Positions 1 to 7,395 of a stretch of DNA of 12,502 nt are shown here, piece after piece; position 1 is the stretch's first letter; each line of letters starts with the position of its first letter. The stretch is taken from contig CAMOQY010000022.1 in the NCBI GenBank assembly GCA_946623295.1, positions 1 to 12,502 of the forward strand, given 5' to 3'. The translations under genes and the position numbers were made by a program. The DNA comes from an uncultured Lachnospiraceae bacterium (GTDB lineage: Bacteria > Bacillota > Clostridia > Lachnospirales > Lachnospiraceae). The notes below the pieces were generated by a model. It ran no database searches and was not told the DNA's origin. It saw nothing but the letters and a program-made list of their open reading frames with translations.

Positions 1-1
1 G

Positions 2-2068
2 GAGGCCTACCGCTGCGATATCACCTATGTGACAAACAATGAGCTTGGCTTTGACTACCTGCGCGACAACATGGTCATATACAAGGAGCGTCAGGTACTG
101 CGCGATCTTCACTACGCTATCGTCGACGAGGTCGACTCGGTCCTTATCGACGAAGCCCGTACGCCCCTTATCATATCCGGCCAGAGCGGCAAATCCACAA
201 AGCTCTACGAGATCTGCGACTACCTCGCGCAGCGTATGCAGCGCGGCGAGGAAAAGGAGCTCTCCAAGATGGACCTCATCATGAAAGAGGAACAGAAGGA
301 GACGGGCGATTTCATCGTTCATGAAAAGGAAAAGCAGATCCATCTGACTGAGGCCGGCGTAAAGAAGGTCGAGGATTTCTTCCAGATCGAAAACCTTGCT
401 GATCCGGAAAACCTTGAGATCCAGCACTGCATCATCCTTGCTCTGCGCGCCCACAATCTCATGTTCAGGGATCACGACTACGTCGTAAAGGACGACGAGG
501 TCCTTATAGTCGATGAATTTACCGGACGTATCATGCCCGGACGCCGCTACTCGGACGGCCTGCATCAGGCGATCGAGGCAAAGGAGCATGTCAAGGTCAA
601 GCGCGAGAGCAAGACTCTGGCGACCATCACCTTCCAGAATTTCTTTAACAAGTTTGAAAAGAAAGCCGGCATGACCGGTACCGCGATGACCGAGGAAAAG
701 GAATTCCGCGATATATACGGGATGGACGTTATCGAGATACCGACAAACAAGCCCGTTATCAGAATCGACCACAACGACGCCGTCTACAAGACCCACGCCG
801 AAAAGCTTCACGCCGTGGTCGAGGACATCATAGAATCCCATAAAAAGGGACAGCCCGTGCTGGTCGGCACCATCACGATCGAGGCCTCCGAGGAGCTCTC
901 GTCCATGCTCAAAAAACGCGGCATCCGCCACAACGTGCTGAACGCCAAGTTCCATGAGATGGAGGCGGAGATAGTTGCCGACGCCGGACTTCACGGAGCG
1001 GTGACAATCGCGACGAATATGGCAGGCCGCGGTACCGATATCAAGCTCGACGACGAGGCCAGAGCCGCAGGCGGTCTTAAGATCATAGGCACGGAGCGCC
1101 ACGAGTCCAGACGTATCGACAATCAGCTGCGCGGACGTTCCGGCCGTCAGGGAGACCCGGGCGAATCCAAGTTTTATATCTCGCTCCAGGACGATCTGAT
1201 GAGGCTGTTCGGCGGTGAGCGTATGATCAATATGTTCAACGCGCTCAACGTCCCCGACAACGAAGAGATCCAGCACAAGATGCTTTCAAAGGCCATCGAG
1301 AGGGCCCAGAAAAAGATCGAGGGCAACAACTTCGGAATCCGTAAAAACCTGCTCGAATACGACCGTGTCAACAACGAGCAGCGCGAGATCATATACAAAG
1401 AGCGCGGGCGCGTTCTCGACGGTGAGAACATGCGCAGCGTTATCATGAGTATGATAAGCGACACCTGCGATTCGGCGGTGGATACCTATATATCCGACGA
1501 TCAGCATCCGGATGAGTGGCAGCTCGGGGATCTGATGGCCGATATACTCAATATCATTCCGATGAGCGTTAAGCTTCCCGCGGACATGAGCGGCTTTAAA
1601 AAGAGCGATCTCAAGCAGCTCCTTAAGACCGAGGCCGTAAAGCTTTACGAGCAGAAGGAATCCGAGTACCCGAGCGAGGAAGTCATCCGCGAGGTGGAAC
1701 GCGTGGTGCTGCTGCGCGTGATAGACAAGCACTGGATGGACCATATCGACGACATGGATCAGCTCCGCCAGGGAATCGGCATGCAGTCGCTGGCTCAGCG
1801 CGACCCCGTGGTGGAATACCGTATGCAGGGATACGATCTCTTTGACCAGATGACCGCGGGTATCCAGGAGGATACAGTGCGTACGCTGATGCATCTGCGT
1901 CACGAACAAAAGGTAGAGCGCGAGCAGGTCGCAAAGGTCACCGGAACGAACAAGGACGACTCCATTGCGCGCGCGCCCAAGCGCCGCGAGAGCGCCAAGA
2001 TCTATCCCAACGATCCCTGCCCCTGCGGCAGCGGCCTGAAATACAAGCAGTGCCACGGAAAGAAATAA
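2..2068 (+). CDS. secA: SecA preprotein translocase ATPase, 5'-truncated by window edge
   Basis: ATP-driven motor that pushes secretory preproteins through the SecYEG channel at the cytoplasmic membrane. The reading frame is open from base 2, so the true start lies upstream; 688 residues are present and roughly the first 165-170, including the Walker A loop, are missing (judged from usual family length). In window numbering, the first residues carry the TNNELGFDYLRDNM motif, Walker B is DEVD at residues 42-45 (bases 125-136) followed by SVLIDEARTPLIISG, and the C-terminal helicase motif QLRGRSGRQGD is at 375-385. The helical scaffold and wing region follow, with DKHWMDHIDDMDQLRQGI near the C-terminal third. 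The protein ends with an intact SEC-C zinc-binding tail (C673, C675, C684, H685), which in the family contacts SecB or ribosomes. The Val before TNNE, where many SecAs have Gly, looks like a lineage variant. prfB follows after 17 nt, a linkage also seen in Bacillus. Confidence 0.98.
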   Translation, partial: EAYRCDITYVTNNELGFDYLRDNMVIYKERQVLRDLHYAIVDEVDSVLIDEARTPLIISGQSGKSTKLYEICDYLAQRMQRGEEKELSKMDLIMKEEQKETGDFIVHEKEKQIHLTEAGVKKVEDFFQIENLADPENLEIQHCIILALRAHNLMFRDHDYVVKDDEVLIVDEFTGRIMPGRRYSDGLHQAIEAKEHVKVKRESKTLATITFQNFFNKFEKKAGMTGTAMTEEKEFRDIYGMDVIEIPTNKPVIRIDHNDAVYKTHAEKLHAVVEDIIESHKKGQPVLVGTITIEASEELSSMLKKRGIRHNVLNAKFHEMEAEIVADAGLHGAVTIATNMAGRGTDIKLDDEARAAGGLKIIGTERHESRRIDNQLRGRSGRQGDPGESKFYISLQDDLMRLFGGERMINMFNALNVPDNEEIQHKMLSKAIERAQKKIEGNNFGIRKNLLEYDRVNNEQREIIYKERGRVLDGENMRSVIMSMISDTCDSAVDTYISDDQHPDEWQLGDLMADILNIIPMSVKLPADMSGFKKSDLKQLLKTEAVKLYEQKESEYPSEEVIREVERVVLLRVIDKHWMDHIDDMDQLRQGIGMQSLAQRDPVVEYRMQGYDLFDQMTAGIQEDTVRTLMHLRHEQKVEREQVAKVTGTNKDDSIARAPKRRESAKIYPNDPCPCGSGLKYKQCHGKK

Positions 2069-2085
2069 TCCCAAAAGAGGTATAT

Positions 2086-3195
2086 ATGGTAGAACTTGAT
2101 CAGTATAAATCAGCCCTTGCCGAGAAGGCCGAGCCGCTGCGCGAGGTCACGGAGTCGCTCGATCTCGACGGAAAGAAAAACCGTATCGTCGAGCTTGAGA
2201 AGACTATGGAGGAACCGACGTTCTGGGAGAATGCCGAGAAGTCCGGAAAGACGATGCAGGAGCTTAAAAATCTGAAGAGCACGGTCGAGACATGCGAGGG
2301 TCTTGCAAGGCGCTACTCGGATCTGGAGACCCTCATCGAGATGGCCTACGAGGAGCAGGATCAGAGCCTGGTGGACGAGATAGGAGAAGAGCTGGATACT
2401 TTTTCCCAGGATCTCGAAAATATCCGCATCAGCACGCTGCTTTCCGGAGAGTATGACAAATCCAACGCCATTCTCTCGCTTCACGCCGGGGCTGGCGGTA
2501 CCGAGGCCTGCGACTGGGCGGGGATGCTCTACCGCATGTATACCCGCTGGGCCGAAAAGAAGGGCTTTACGCTGGAGCTTCTCGATTACCTTGACGGCGA
2601 CGAAGCAGGCATCAAATCCGTTACTGTCCAGATAAACGGGATGAACGCCTACGGACTGCTCAAGTCTGAAAAGGGAGTGCACCGTCTCGTGCGCATCAGT
2701 CCTTTCAATGCGGCGGGCAAGCGTCAGACCTCTTTTGTTTCGTGCGACGTCATGCCCGATATCGAGGAAGATATCGATATAGAGATCAGAGACGAGGATA
2801 TCCGCATCGATACCTACCGTTCGAGCGGCGCCGGCGGACAGCACATCAACAAGACGTCCTCTGCGATTCGCATCACGCATTTCCCGACGGGCATCGTGGT
2901 TCAGTGCCAGAACGAGCGCTCTCAGTTCCAGAACAAGGACAAGGCGATGCAGATGCTCAAGTCCAAGCTGTATCTGCTGAAACAGCAGGAACAGATGGAA
3001 AAAGCCTCCGGCATAAGAGGAGAGGTCACGGATATCGCCTGGGGCAACCAGATCCGCAGCTACGTGCTGCAGCCCTACACCATGGTAAAGGATACGCGCA
3101 CCGACGTCGAAACGGCAAATGTAGACGCGGTGCTTGACGGAGATATAGACAGGTTTATAAACGGCTATCTTAAATGGATGAATCTCAAGGCCTGA
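2086..3195 (+). CDS. prfB: Peptide chain release factor 2 (RF2), no programmed frameshift
   Basis: Recognises UGA and UAA stop codons in the ribosomal A site and triggers peptidyl-tRNA hydrolysis. At 369 residues it is normal RF2 length. The stop-codon-reading tripeptide SPF is at residues 205-207, which distinguishes RF2 from RF1 (PxT). The catalytic GGQ is at 250-252, within SGAGGQHINKTSSAIRITH. The ATG at 2086 was chosen because AAGAGG lies 5 nt upstream and the protein then begins MVELDQYKSALAEK like other RF2s; an in-frame GTG at 2050 lies inside secA and has no homologous sequence. Most bacterial prfB genes carry an in-frame UGA near codon 26 bypassed by +1 frameshifting. Here Leu25-Asp26 is encoded CTC GAT in one continuous frame, so that autoregulatory site is absent. 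The gene's own stop codon is TGA. It follows secA closely and is probably cotranscribed with it. Confidence 0.98.
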   Translation: MVELDQYKSALAEKAEPLREVTESLDLDGKKNRIVELEKTMEEPTFWENAEKSGKTMQELKNLKSTVETCEGLARRYSDLETLIEMAYEEQDQSLVDEIGEELDTFSQDLENIRISTLLSGEYDKSNAILSLHAGAGGTEACDWAGMLYRMYTRWAEKKGFTLELLDYLDGDEAGIKSVTVQINGMNAYGLLKSEKGVHRLVRISPFNAAGKRQTSFVSCDVMPDIEEDIDIEIRDEDIRIDTYRSSGAGGQHINKTSSAIRITHFPTGIVVQCQNERSQFQNKDKAMQMLKSKLYLLKQQEQMEKASGIRGEVTDIAWGNQIRSYVLQPYTMVKDTRTDVETANVDAVLDGDIDRFINGYLKWMNLKA

Positions 3196-3241
3196 GGCCT
3201 GAGCGAGCGGCGGCGCGCAGGACCGCCGGAAGAGGGGAAGT

Positions 3242-4441
3242 ATGTACAACATTGCCATTATGGGTTTCGGTGTCATAGGCTCCGGAGTCTACGATATCGC
3301 CCGGAAAAACGGCACGCTTATCGAGGGCAGAGCGGGAGAAGAGATCCGCATCAAGCGGATACTCGACCTGCGGGATTTTGACGGCCACCCCGCATCGTCT
3401 CTCATCACCCACAGCTTTGACGATATCATCAACGATCCCGAGATATCTCTGGTAGTTGAAACGATGGGCGGAGTCGAGCCGGCGTTTTCCTTTGAAAAGA
3501 GGCTTCTTGCCTCGGGCCGGCACGTCGTCACCTCCAACAAGGAGCTTGTGGAGGAAAAGGGCTTCGAGCTCTTTGAGGCGGCGCGCGAGGGCGGAGCGCT
3601 GTTTCTGTATGAAGCCAGTGTGGGCGGAGGGATCCCGATCATTAGGAATCTCACCGACTGTATAGTGGCCGACCGGATCGATGAGATATCGGGCATCCTC
3701 AACGGCACGACAAATTATATTCTCTCGAGCATGACGGACGAGGGGATCTCGTACGAGGAAGCGCTGAAAAAGGCTCTGGAGCTGGGCTACGCCGAAAAGG
3801 ATCCGAGCGCCGACGTCGAAGGACTTGACGCCGGACGCAAGATCGCTATCCTGGCGTCGATCGTCCTGGGCAAAACAGTGCACCTGTGCGATGTCGTCAC
3901 CGAGGGGATCACCGGGATCAGCTCGACTGATTTTTCCTATGCGCGCGAACTGAATATGTCGATAAAACTCGTCGCAGAGGCGGTATTTGAGTGCGGAGGA
4001 GTCAGGGCGCTGGTCGCGCCGAGGCTCGTCCCTGTTACAAATTCTCTCCACGACGTCAGCGGTGTGCTCAACGCCGTAACAGTCCACGGCGATATGTCCG
4101 ACACGCTTATGTTTTACGGGCGCGGCGCGGGCTCGCACGCTACAGCCAGTGCCGTATGGGCTGATATCATTTCCGCCGTGAGAGGCGCCGGAAGCAGCTC
4201 GTGGAGCGGCGAGAGAGCGCTTATACTTGATCCGCAGGAGGCACGTCACGCGTTTTTCGTGCGTATCAGCGGCAGCATAGAGTCCGCTCACGAGGTGATC
4301 GGGCTGTTCGGCGGCGGATCCCCCGTCAGTGCGAAAAAGAGGGGTGAATTCGGTTTTGTTACTCCCGTGATGAGCGAGGCGGAGTTTTCGTTAAAGTCCG
4401 CGCAGCTTGACGGCTTTATAAAAAGGATAAGGGTCAAATAA
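3242..4441 (+). CDS. hom: Homoserine dehydrogenase with short, divergent C-terminal domain
   Basis: NAD(P)H-dependent reduction of L-aspartate 4-semialdehyde to L-homoserine, the branch point to threonine and methionine. The 399-residue protein opens with a Rossmann nucleotide loop, GFGVIGSG at residues 8-15. The conserved SNKELV follows with Lys100, then ASVGGGIPIIRNL. The catalytic block LGYAEKDPSADVEGLDAGRK contains Asp196 and Lys200, corresponding by the D-x3-K spacing to the catalytic pair known in yeast homoserine dehydrogenase. GRGAG is further downstream. Residues about 336-399 occupy the place of the ACT domain, but this segment is only about 64 residues and lacks the usual D-x-PG ligand-site motif, so threonine feedback may be altered (inference). 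The ATG at 3242 is preceded by GAGGGG. The stop codon abuts the lysC start directly (TAAATG), indicating translational coupling with the enzyme two steps earlier in the same pathway. Confidence 0.96.
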   Translation: MYNIAIMGFGVIGSGVYDIARKNGTLIEGRAGEEIRIKRILDLRDFDGHPASSLITHSFDDIINDPEISLVVETMGGVEPAFSFEKRLLASGRHVVTSNKELVEEKGFELFEAAREGGALFLYEASVGGGIPIIRNLTDCIVADRIDEISGILNGTTNYILSSMTDEGISYEEALKKALELGYAEKDPSADVEGLDAGRKIAILASIVLGKTVHLCDVVTEGITGISSTDFSYARELNMSIKLVAEAVFECGGVRALVAPRLVPVTNSLHDVSGVLNAVTVHGDMSDTLMFYGRGAGSHATASAVWADIISAVRGAGSSSWSGERALILDPQEARHAFFVRISGSIESAHEVIGLFGGGSPVSAKKRGEFGFVTPVMSEAEFSLKSAQLDGFIKRIRVK

Positions 4442-5656
4442 ATGCTTATAGTGAAGAAATTCGGAGGCAGCTCCGTTGCAGACAAAGAGAGGATCATGAA
4501 CGTGGCAGCGCGCTGTATAGAAGATTACCGCGCGGGACATCAGGTCGTAGTTGTCCTTTCCGCCATGGGAAAGACCACTGATGAGCTTATCGCAAAGGCC
4601 CACGATATCAATCCGAAAGCCTCCAAGAGAGAGCTGGATATGCTCATGGTCACGGGAGAGCAGGTCTCCGTCGCGCTCATGGCCATGGCCATGAACAGCC
4701 TCGGCGTACCGGCCGTGAGCCTCAACGCGTTTCAGGTACGTATGAAGACTTCATCCTCATACGGCAACGCAAAGCTCAGCCGCATCGATTCTGAGCGCAT
4801 CACAAATGAGCTGGAGTCCGGAAAGATAGTTATCGTGACGGGCTTCCAGGGCGTGAACCGCAACGACGACTATACTACCCTCGGACGCGGCGGATCAGAT
4901 ACCACTGCCGCGGCGCTCGCGGCCGCGCTGCACGCGGACAAATGCGAGATATATACCGATGTAGACGGGGTCTACACTGCGGATCCCAGGATAGTTCCCA
5001 ACGCACGCAAGCTCACCGAGATCACCTATGACGAGATGCTGGAGTTTGCGTCCCTCGGCGCCAAGGTCCTGCACAACCGCTCCGTGGAGCTGTCAAAGCG
5101 CTATAACGTGGAGCTGGTAGTACGTTCGAGCCTGAGCCGTGAAGAGGGAACAGTAGTAAAGGAGAGATCTGATATGATGGAAGGAATGATCATCAGCGGA
5201 GTAGCCGCCGATAAAAACGTTGCAATGGTTTCGGTCATGAGGGTCAAGGACGAGCCCGGTGTGGCTTTCCGGATCTTCAATACTCTTGCTCAGAAAAAGA
5301 TAAGTGTGGATATCATACTTCAGTCCATCGGACGCGACGGCACAAAGGATATCCTCTTTACGGTGGCCAAGGCTGACCTTGAGGAGACCGTAGCCGCGCT
5401 GGAGTCGGCAAAGGGCGTGATAGGCGCCAAAAAGATCACCAGCGACGACCGGATCGCAAAGATCTCGATCATAGGCACCGGAATGGAGACTCATACCGGC
5501 ACTGCGGCCAAGATGTTCGAGGCTCTCTACAACGCCGGGATCAACGTGAAGATGATCGATACCGCCGAGATCAGGATGACGGTCATCATCGATGAAGAGT
5601 ACGCCGACAAGGCGCTTCGCGTCGTTCACGACGCCTTTAATCTCGGAAATGAATGA
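4442..5656 (+). CDS. lysC: Aspartate kinase, alpha (full-length) product
   Basis: Phosphorylates L-aspartate to 4-phospho-L-aspartate, the first committed step to lysine, threonine, methionine and diaminopimelate. The 404-residue protein has the amino-acid-kinase domain at the N-terminus with the KFGGSS signature at residues 6-11, then VTGEQVS, TTLGRGGSDTTAAALAAAL and the nucleotide-site segment TDVDGVYTADPR. Two ACT regulatory domains follow, beginning near residue 261 (with the ligand-site sequence KDEPGVAFRIF) and near residue 339. It is a monofunctional Gram-positive-type aspartokinase, not a fusion to homoserine dehydrogenase, although hom lies immediately upstream. Translation is probably coupled to hom; an AAGGG within the last hom codons could serve as ribosome binding site. 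No T-box or lysine riboswitch precedes it or hom within the window; the space is too short. A likely internal start at 5174 is listed separately. The last 8 nt overlap the next gene. Confidence 0.97.
   Translation: MLIVKKFGGSSVADKERIMNVAARCIEDYRAGHQVVVVLSAMGKTTDELIAKAHDINPKASKRELDMLMVTGEQVSVALMAMAMNSLGVPAVSLNAFQVRMKTSSSYGNAKLSRIDSERITNELESGKIVIVTGFQGVNRNDDYTTLGRGGSDTTAAALAAALHADKCEIYTDVDGVYTADPRIVPNARKLTEITYDEMLEFASLGAKVLHNRSVELSKRYNVELVVRSSLSREEGTVVKERSDMMEGMIISGVAADKNVAMVSVMRVKDEPGVAFRIFNTLAQKKISVDIILQSIGRDGTKDILFTVAKADLEETVAALESAKGVIGAKKITSDDRIAKISIIGTGMETHTGTAAKMFEALYNAGINVKMIDTAEIRMTVIIDEEYADKALRVVHDAFNLGNE
5174..5656 (+). CDS. Probable internal-start product of lysC: ACT-domain regulatory (beta) subunit
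   Basis: Within lysC, in the same frame, AAAGGAG at 5158-5164 is placed 9 nt before ATG at 5174 (Met245 of the full protein). Translation from there gives a 160-residue polypeptide beginning MMEGMIISGV and consisting of the two ACT domains only. In Bacillus subtilis aspartokinase II, and in some other Gram-positive aspartokinases, an internal in-frame start makes a separate beta subunit of just over 160 residues that assembles with the full-length alpha subunit. The position and length here match that arrangement closely. That the ribosome binding site exists is seen in the sequence; that it is used is inferred by analogy. Confidence 0.6.
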   Translation: MMEGMIISGVAADKNVAMVSVMRVKDEPGVAFRIFNTLAQKKISVDIILQSIGRDGTKDILFTVAKADLEETVAALESAKGVIGAKKITSDDRIAKISIIGTGMETHTGTAAKMFEALYNAGINVKMIDTAEIRMTVIIDEEYADKALRVVHDAFNLGNE

Positions 5657-6560
5657 GGAGCTTGTAAACCCCTGCAGACTCTGCCCGAGAAAATGCGGTG
5701 CGAGAAGGCTTGAGGGAGAAACAGGTTTTTGCGGAGCACGGGATGCCGTTACGGCAGCCCGTGCCGCTTTGCATTTCTGGGAGGAACCCTGCATTTCAGG
5801 CACGCGCGGCAGCGGAGCTGTTTTTTTCTCCAACTGCAATCTCAGGTGCGTTTTCTGTCAGAACGACCGGATAAGCAGAGAGGGCTTCGGACTGGAAGTC
5901 AGCACGGAAAAACTCGCGCAGATCTTTCTCTCTCTTGCCTCGCAGGGCGCGCACAATATAAATCTTGTTACGGCTGTACACTATCTGCCGTGGGTGGCGG
6001 AGGCGCTGAAAAAAGCCAGAGAGAGCGGGCTTATCATCCCGGCGGTGTACAACAGCGGCGGGTATGAATCGGCGGAGATCCTAAAGGCTTTCAGAGGCAC
6101 GTTCGATATCTATATGCCGGATCTCAAGTACGTATCGCGGGAGCTTGCCGCGTCGCTTTCCGCTGCCGGAGACTATCCGCGCGAAGCTGTTGCGGCCATA
6201 GATGAGATGCTTGATCAGACGGGACCGGCGGTGATTGACGGTGAGGGGATCATGAAAAGCGGCGTGCTTATCAGACACCTCGTCCTTCCGGGACACACGC
6301 GCGAGGCTATATCAGTCCTTCGGCTCATACGCGAGCGCTGGGGAAACGATGTCCATGTAAGCCTGCTGAACCAGTACACGCCCATGCCGGGCATAGAGCA
6401 GCGCTGTACCGACCCGAATCTGTCCCGGCGGCTGACTGCAAGAGAGTATGACAAGGTCGTGAACGAGGCGATCCGCCTCGGCCTTGAAAATGTATTTATC
6501 CAGGAGGGCTCAGCCAGCGGAGCTGACTTCATCCCGGAGTTTGACGGTGAAGGTATTTAA
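5649..6560 (+). CDS. PflX-type radical SAM protein of unknown substrate (COG1313-like)
   Basis: A 303-residue radical S-adenosylmethionine protein. The Fe-S cluster motif C-x3-C-x2-C is at Cys63, Cys67 and Cys70 (SNCNLRCVFCQN). The N-terminus has a further cysteine set, Cys9, Cys12, Cys16 and Cys28 (CRLCPRKCG...GFCG), typical of the PflX-like group, which may hold a second cluster or a metal ion. Later blocks such as YNSGGYES, DIYMPDLKY, RHLVLPGHT and LLNQYTPMPG also fit this group. Members resemble pyruvate-formate-lyase activases, but their substrate is not established, and no formate lyase or other glycyl-radical enzyme gene is in this window. The start was set at ATG 5649, which overlaps the lysC stop by 8 nt and puts the first Cys motif at residue 9; an upstream in-frame start at 5592 would lie deep inside lysC. 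The overlap suggests translational coupling to lysC. Confidence 0.9.
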   Translation: MNEELVNPCRLCPRKCGARRLEGETGFCGARDAVTAARAALHFWEEPCISGTRGSGAVFFSNCNLRCVFCQNDRISREGFGLEVSTEKLAQIFLSLASQGAHNINLVTAVHYLPWVAEALKKARESGLIIPAVYNSGGYESAEILKAFRGTFDIYMPDLKYVSRELAASLSAAGDYPREAVAAIDEMLDQTGPAVIDGEGIMKSGVLIRHLVLPGHTREAISVLRLIRERWGNDVHVSLLNQYTPMPGIEQRCTDPNLSRRLTAREYDKVVNEAIRLGLENVFIQEGSASGADFIPEFDGEGI

Positions 6561-6569
6561 GGTTTTTGG

Positions 6570-7292
6570 TCACTCCCCGAATTTCCGGGTGTGATAGAGA
6601 GAGGCGTAGATCTCCTCGGTGAGATAGGAGAGATATTCTTCGTCATCGATCTCGAATTCGCGGTTTATACAGCGGCGTATGCACCGGCGGCGGATATCGC
6701 CGGGGGCAGCGCCGCTTTCTTCGCTTTCACAGAGCTTATCGAGATCCTCGGGCGAGTAGGTCCCGAGAAACCAGGTGATCACCTTGAGGGTATGGCTGCT
6801 CTCGCTGCTGCGGCTGGAGCGGATCCGTCCCGCCTTTACCAGCAGTCTGATCCCGAAGAAAAGAAACAGCGCCCCGAGCAGCAGCTCGACGATCATCAGT
6901 ATATCTCCGAGCAGGTCTGACCCGCTGATAAAGAGAGTGCTGAATCTGACTACCCGCAGCAGCCTCAGCACGGATATAAAAAATACTACCGCTCCGCAGA
7001 TTATAAAAAGCATTCCGGAGACATTCAGATCGCTGATCTTTTCATTTACAAGCGTGATGAGCGGAGGACGTTTTCTGGCTTTCTCGTCGTGGGTGAGCCG
7101 GTAGTCTTCGATAAGGCGCAGGGCCTTTTCACGGCAGGCTTCATCTACCGCCACGCTGCAGATCCCATCGTCCTGAGTACGGCAGATGATGGCATTTACG
7201 CAGTGGTAGTTGAGGTATTGACAGAGAGCTTCCGCCCTTTCCTGAGGCAGCCTTTCCACTATTGATTTTCCGATGTCGCATGTAAGAGACAT
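6570..7292 (-). CDS. Hypothetical two-helix membrane protein
   Basis: I cannot name this 240-residue protein. Residues 1-75 form a soluble N-terminal segment with several cysteines (5, 24, 31, 37, 45, 53). Its alternating pattern (ERAEALCQYLNYHCVNAIIC, then SVAVDEACREKALRLIEDY) recalls the small DUF2007-like putative signal-transducing fold; this is a weak resemblance from memory. Two hydrophobic helices follow at about 91-112 and 127-152, separated by a short loop, so both ends would lie on the same side of the membrane, probably the cytoplasm. The C-terminal part (about 167-240) contains WFLGTYSPEDLDKL and an acidic EIDDEEYLSYLTEEIY segment. The start at 7292 was chosen because GGAGG sits 4 nt upstream, whereas the longer frame to 7340 would run over the -10 box. 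The gene is transcribed divergently from hrcA from its own promoter and converges with the radical SAM gene. Confidence 0.85.
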   Translation of the reverse strand: MSLTCDIGKSIVERLPQERAEALCQYLNYHCVNAIICRTQDDGICSVAVDEACREKALRLIEDYRLTHDEKARKRPPLITLVNEKISDLNVSGMLFIICGAVVFFISVLRLLRVVRFSTLFISGSDLLGDILMIVELLLGALFLFFGIRLLVKAGRIRSSRSSESSHTLKVITWFLGTYSPEDLDKLCESEESGAAPGDIRRRCIRRCINREFEIDDEEYLSYLTEEIYASLYHTRKFGE

Positions 7293-7316
7293 GATTCCTC
7301 CGATGATCTGCGTATC

Positions 7317-7345
7317 ATTATAATGACGTAAAAAATACAAGGCAA
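7317..7345 (-). promoter_or_regulatory. Sigma-A-type promoter for the membrane-protein gene
   Basis: Reading the minus strand, the -35 box is TTGCCT (7345-7340) and the -10 box is a consensus TATAAT (7322-7317), with a 17-nt spacer. The start codon at 7292 lies 24 nt beyond the -10 box, with GGAGG at 7301-7297 between them, so the predicted leader is very short. No CIRCE half-site overlaps this promoter. Confidence 0.7.
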
Positions 7346-7395
7346 CAGTCTAATTATTAAGCTTTTCTAAAATATCTAAAATCCGAAAAAATCTG

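Noticed and set aside
1286..2074. Minus-strand open frame opposite the secA 3' end
   Set aside because: secA is unbroken here with clear homology; the reverse frame is low-complexity Leu/His/Val-rich shadow sequence.
2050..2085. Upstream GTG start for prfB at 2050
   Set aside because: It lies in the secA coding end; ATG 2086 has a good ribosome binding site and matches the RF2 N-terminus.
2110..4291. Long open frames on the minus strand opposite prfB (2110-3276) and hom (3185-4291)
   Set aside because: They lie wholly opposite well-supported genes, have no ribosome binding site or recognisable domain, and are expected from the GC-rich codon pattern.
7293..7340. Longer minus-strand start at 7340 for the membrane protein
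   Set aside because: It would require translating the promoter -10 box; ATG 7292 has GGAGG at the right place.
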